Shown here piece by piece: positions 12,257 through 13,311 of a DNA stretch of 13,311 bases. The notes under the pieces were generated by a model. It ran no database searches. It was given only the letters and a program-made list of their open reading frames with translations, and was not told where the DNA came from. A program made the position numbers and the translations under genes. This stretch comes from Fimenecus sp052273625 (GTDB lineage: Bacteria > Bacillota > Clostridia > Oscillospirales > Acutalibacteraceae): the NCBI GenBank assembly GCA_052273625.1, contig DAVZHW010000043.1, forward strand, positions 1 through 13,311, written 5' to 3'. Position 1 is the stretch's first letter. Every line of letters starts with the position of its first letter.

Positions 12257-13249
12257 ATGAAAAAGAAAATTGTAATCGACACAGAAACAACAGGTCTTAA
12301 CGCTGAGACAGATGAACTGCTGCAAGTATCAATCATTGATACAGACGGAAACGTGCTGTTTGATAGTTATTTCAAACCGACAAGACACAGCGAGTGGAAA
12401 GAAGCGGAGAACGTCAACGGCATATCTCCTGAGCTGGTCGCAAACTCACCAACAATTAATGAGAAGATAGCGGCAATTAATGATATTTTGCGCTCGGCTG
12501 ATGAAGTCATAGGATATAACATCGGCTTTGACATTGGATTTCTTAAAAGCAACGGTGCAATATTTAATGCGGAATACAGAGTTGTGGACGTGATGAAAAT
12601 GTTCGCTCCTGTCTATGGCGTGTGGTCTGAGGAACGGAATGATTACAAGTGGCAGAAACTCACAACAGCCGCCAACTACTACGGCTATGACTGGTCTGAG
12701 CATGAAAAAGCACATAACAGCTTGGGCGATTGCTATGCTACACTATGTGTGTATAAGAAGCTCACTACCGACACAATGACTATCGAGCGTGTAATTAACG
12801 GCAAAAAAGTTGGCATTGAGCTAACGCCTGCGGAAATATCTCAGGCATACTTCATCAAAGAGAATAATGATAGACGGCAGGATATACTCAATGCTTTGGA
12901 CGAAATGGATAGTCTGAAAATAGGCAACATCGAACTGTCAAAGGATTTTCTGAAAAACAACAATCTTTTTATTTCTGACGTTATTTATCGTTACGAAAAA
13001 ATGGACGCTCACCTTGAGGACTACAACATGGCTATAGAAGATGTGTTGGATAACGCTGATAAAAATTATGCAAGCGAACTTGTTTCTTATTATGCTCAAA
13101 ATATGAGTTCCGCTGATAAAGAGCAGTATATCGAAGGAGCTGAAATGGCTATGGATTGGAATGATACTAATGAGCCTGCAATTTCAAGGCTTGAGTATAT
13201 GCTTTATACAACGTTAATAGCTGAGAGAGATTTTGATAACAATAAGTAA
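12257..13249 (+). CDS. DnaQ-like DEDDh 3'-5' exonuclease with an extra C-terminal region
   Basis: A 330-residue protein. Residues 1-170 are a DEDDh exonuclease domain: ExoI VIDTETTG (D8, E10), ExoII GYNIGFDIGFL (D92) and ExoIII AHNSLGDCYAT (H153, D158), so all catalytic residues are present. Such domains remove nucleotides from 3' ends with two metal ions and resemble the proofreading subunit of DNA polymerase III, but no polymerase or BRCT domain is attached. The remaining 160 residues are acidic and helical. They begin MTIERVINGKKVGIELTPAEI, which resembles a short module I associate with mobile-element proteins, and have no known fold by eye. ATG 12257 has GAGAGGGG upstream. Alone in U8; a role in replication, repair or degradation of DNA during establishment is inference. 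Confidence 0.87.
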   Translation: MKKKIVIDTETTGLNAETDELLQVSIIDTDGNVLFDSYFKPTRHSEWKEAENVNGISPELVANSPTINEKIAAINDILRSADEVIGYNIGFDIGFLKSNGAIFNAEYRVVDVMKMFAPVYGVWSEERNDYKWQKLTTAANYYGYDWSEHEKAHNSLGDCYATLCVYKKLTTDTMTIERVINGKKVGIELTPAEISQAYFIKENNDRRQDILNALDEMDSLKIGNIELSKDFLKNNNLFISDVIYRYEKMDAHLEDYNMAIEDVLDNADKNYASELVSYYAQNMSSADKEQYIEGAEMAMDWNDTNEPAISRLEYMLYTTLIAERDFDNNK

Positions 13250-13268
13250 CTCAGGGGAAATGTATTGA

Positions 13269-13311
13269 GAAAACTGCGGTCATAGGGTATGTACCTTGTG
13301 ACCGCAGTTTT
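13269..13311 (+). terminator. Terminator of U8, cut by the window edge
   Basis: The same GAAAACTGCGGTCA ... TGACCGCAGTTTT hairpin as at 12003, ending at the last base of the window. By analogy with the other units, a ninth module head may follow outside the window. Confidence 0.85.

Noticed and set aside
1..13311. tRNA, rRNA, insertion sequences or transposase genes
   Set aside because: No cloverleaf-type sequence, rRNA segment, terminal inverted repeats or transposase-like protein was recognised.

Overview
The window is AT-rich DNA that reads as a Bacillota (probably Clostridia, gut or rumen type) accessory element. The grounds are the strong Shine-Dalgarno sequences (AAGGAG, GAGG), consensus TTGACA/TATAAT promoters, U-tract hairpin terminators, and the gene content: ParA/ParB partition proteins, two orphan adenine methyltransferases, a DUF932 protein, an XRE repressor, an AcrVA2-like anti-CRISPR protein, a DnaQ-like exonuclease and many small orphan proteins. 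No replication initiator, relaxase, integrase or virion gene is visible. A large plasmid, conjugative element or phage-plasmid is therefore inferred but not proven. Every convincing gene lies on the + strand.

Layout: there are eight consecutive transcription units. Each has the same head, made of a 61-65 bp conserved upstream element followed by a consensus promoter, and each ends in a hairpin terminator. U1 (1-3482): DUF4942-type methyltransferase, zinc-knuckle protein, two-TM membrane protein and XRE regulator, plus two gene remnants. U2 (3498-4395): two small orphan proteins, one very acidic. U3 (4432-5246): phage-type adenine methyltransferase. U4 (5275-7375): a run of five small genes with tight overlaps, preceded by a two-codon ATG-AAT-TGA frame. 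U5 (7415-8708): DUF932 protein. U6 (8726-10740): parA-parB. U7 (10763-12046): AcrVA2-family protein. U8 (12062-13311): DEDDh exonuclease.

The most striking feature is the repeated head. Eight promoters have a perfect TTGACA, a 17-bp spacer and an extended -10 TGNTATAAT. Each is preceded by an element with paired arms (AAACGC/GCGTTT, with compensatory changes in some copies) and a near-invariant box, ATGGTGANNGTGGTCGG. A second dispersed motif, GACACATATAGCACA, occurs eight times: on the - strand in the left half of the window and on the + strand in the right half. Together they imply one regulatory circuit governing the whole region.

Two orphan methyltransferases, an anti-CRISPR homologue, a possible DNA-mimic acidic protein and partition functions on one strand under identical promoters fit an establishment or anti-defence region that protects an incoming element. 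By analogy with plasmid leading regions, the repeated element could be a single-stranded-DNA promoter. Alternatives are an operator for a repressor encoded on the element, or dispersed ParB-binding sites. These roles are inference; the repeats themselves are seen directly.
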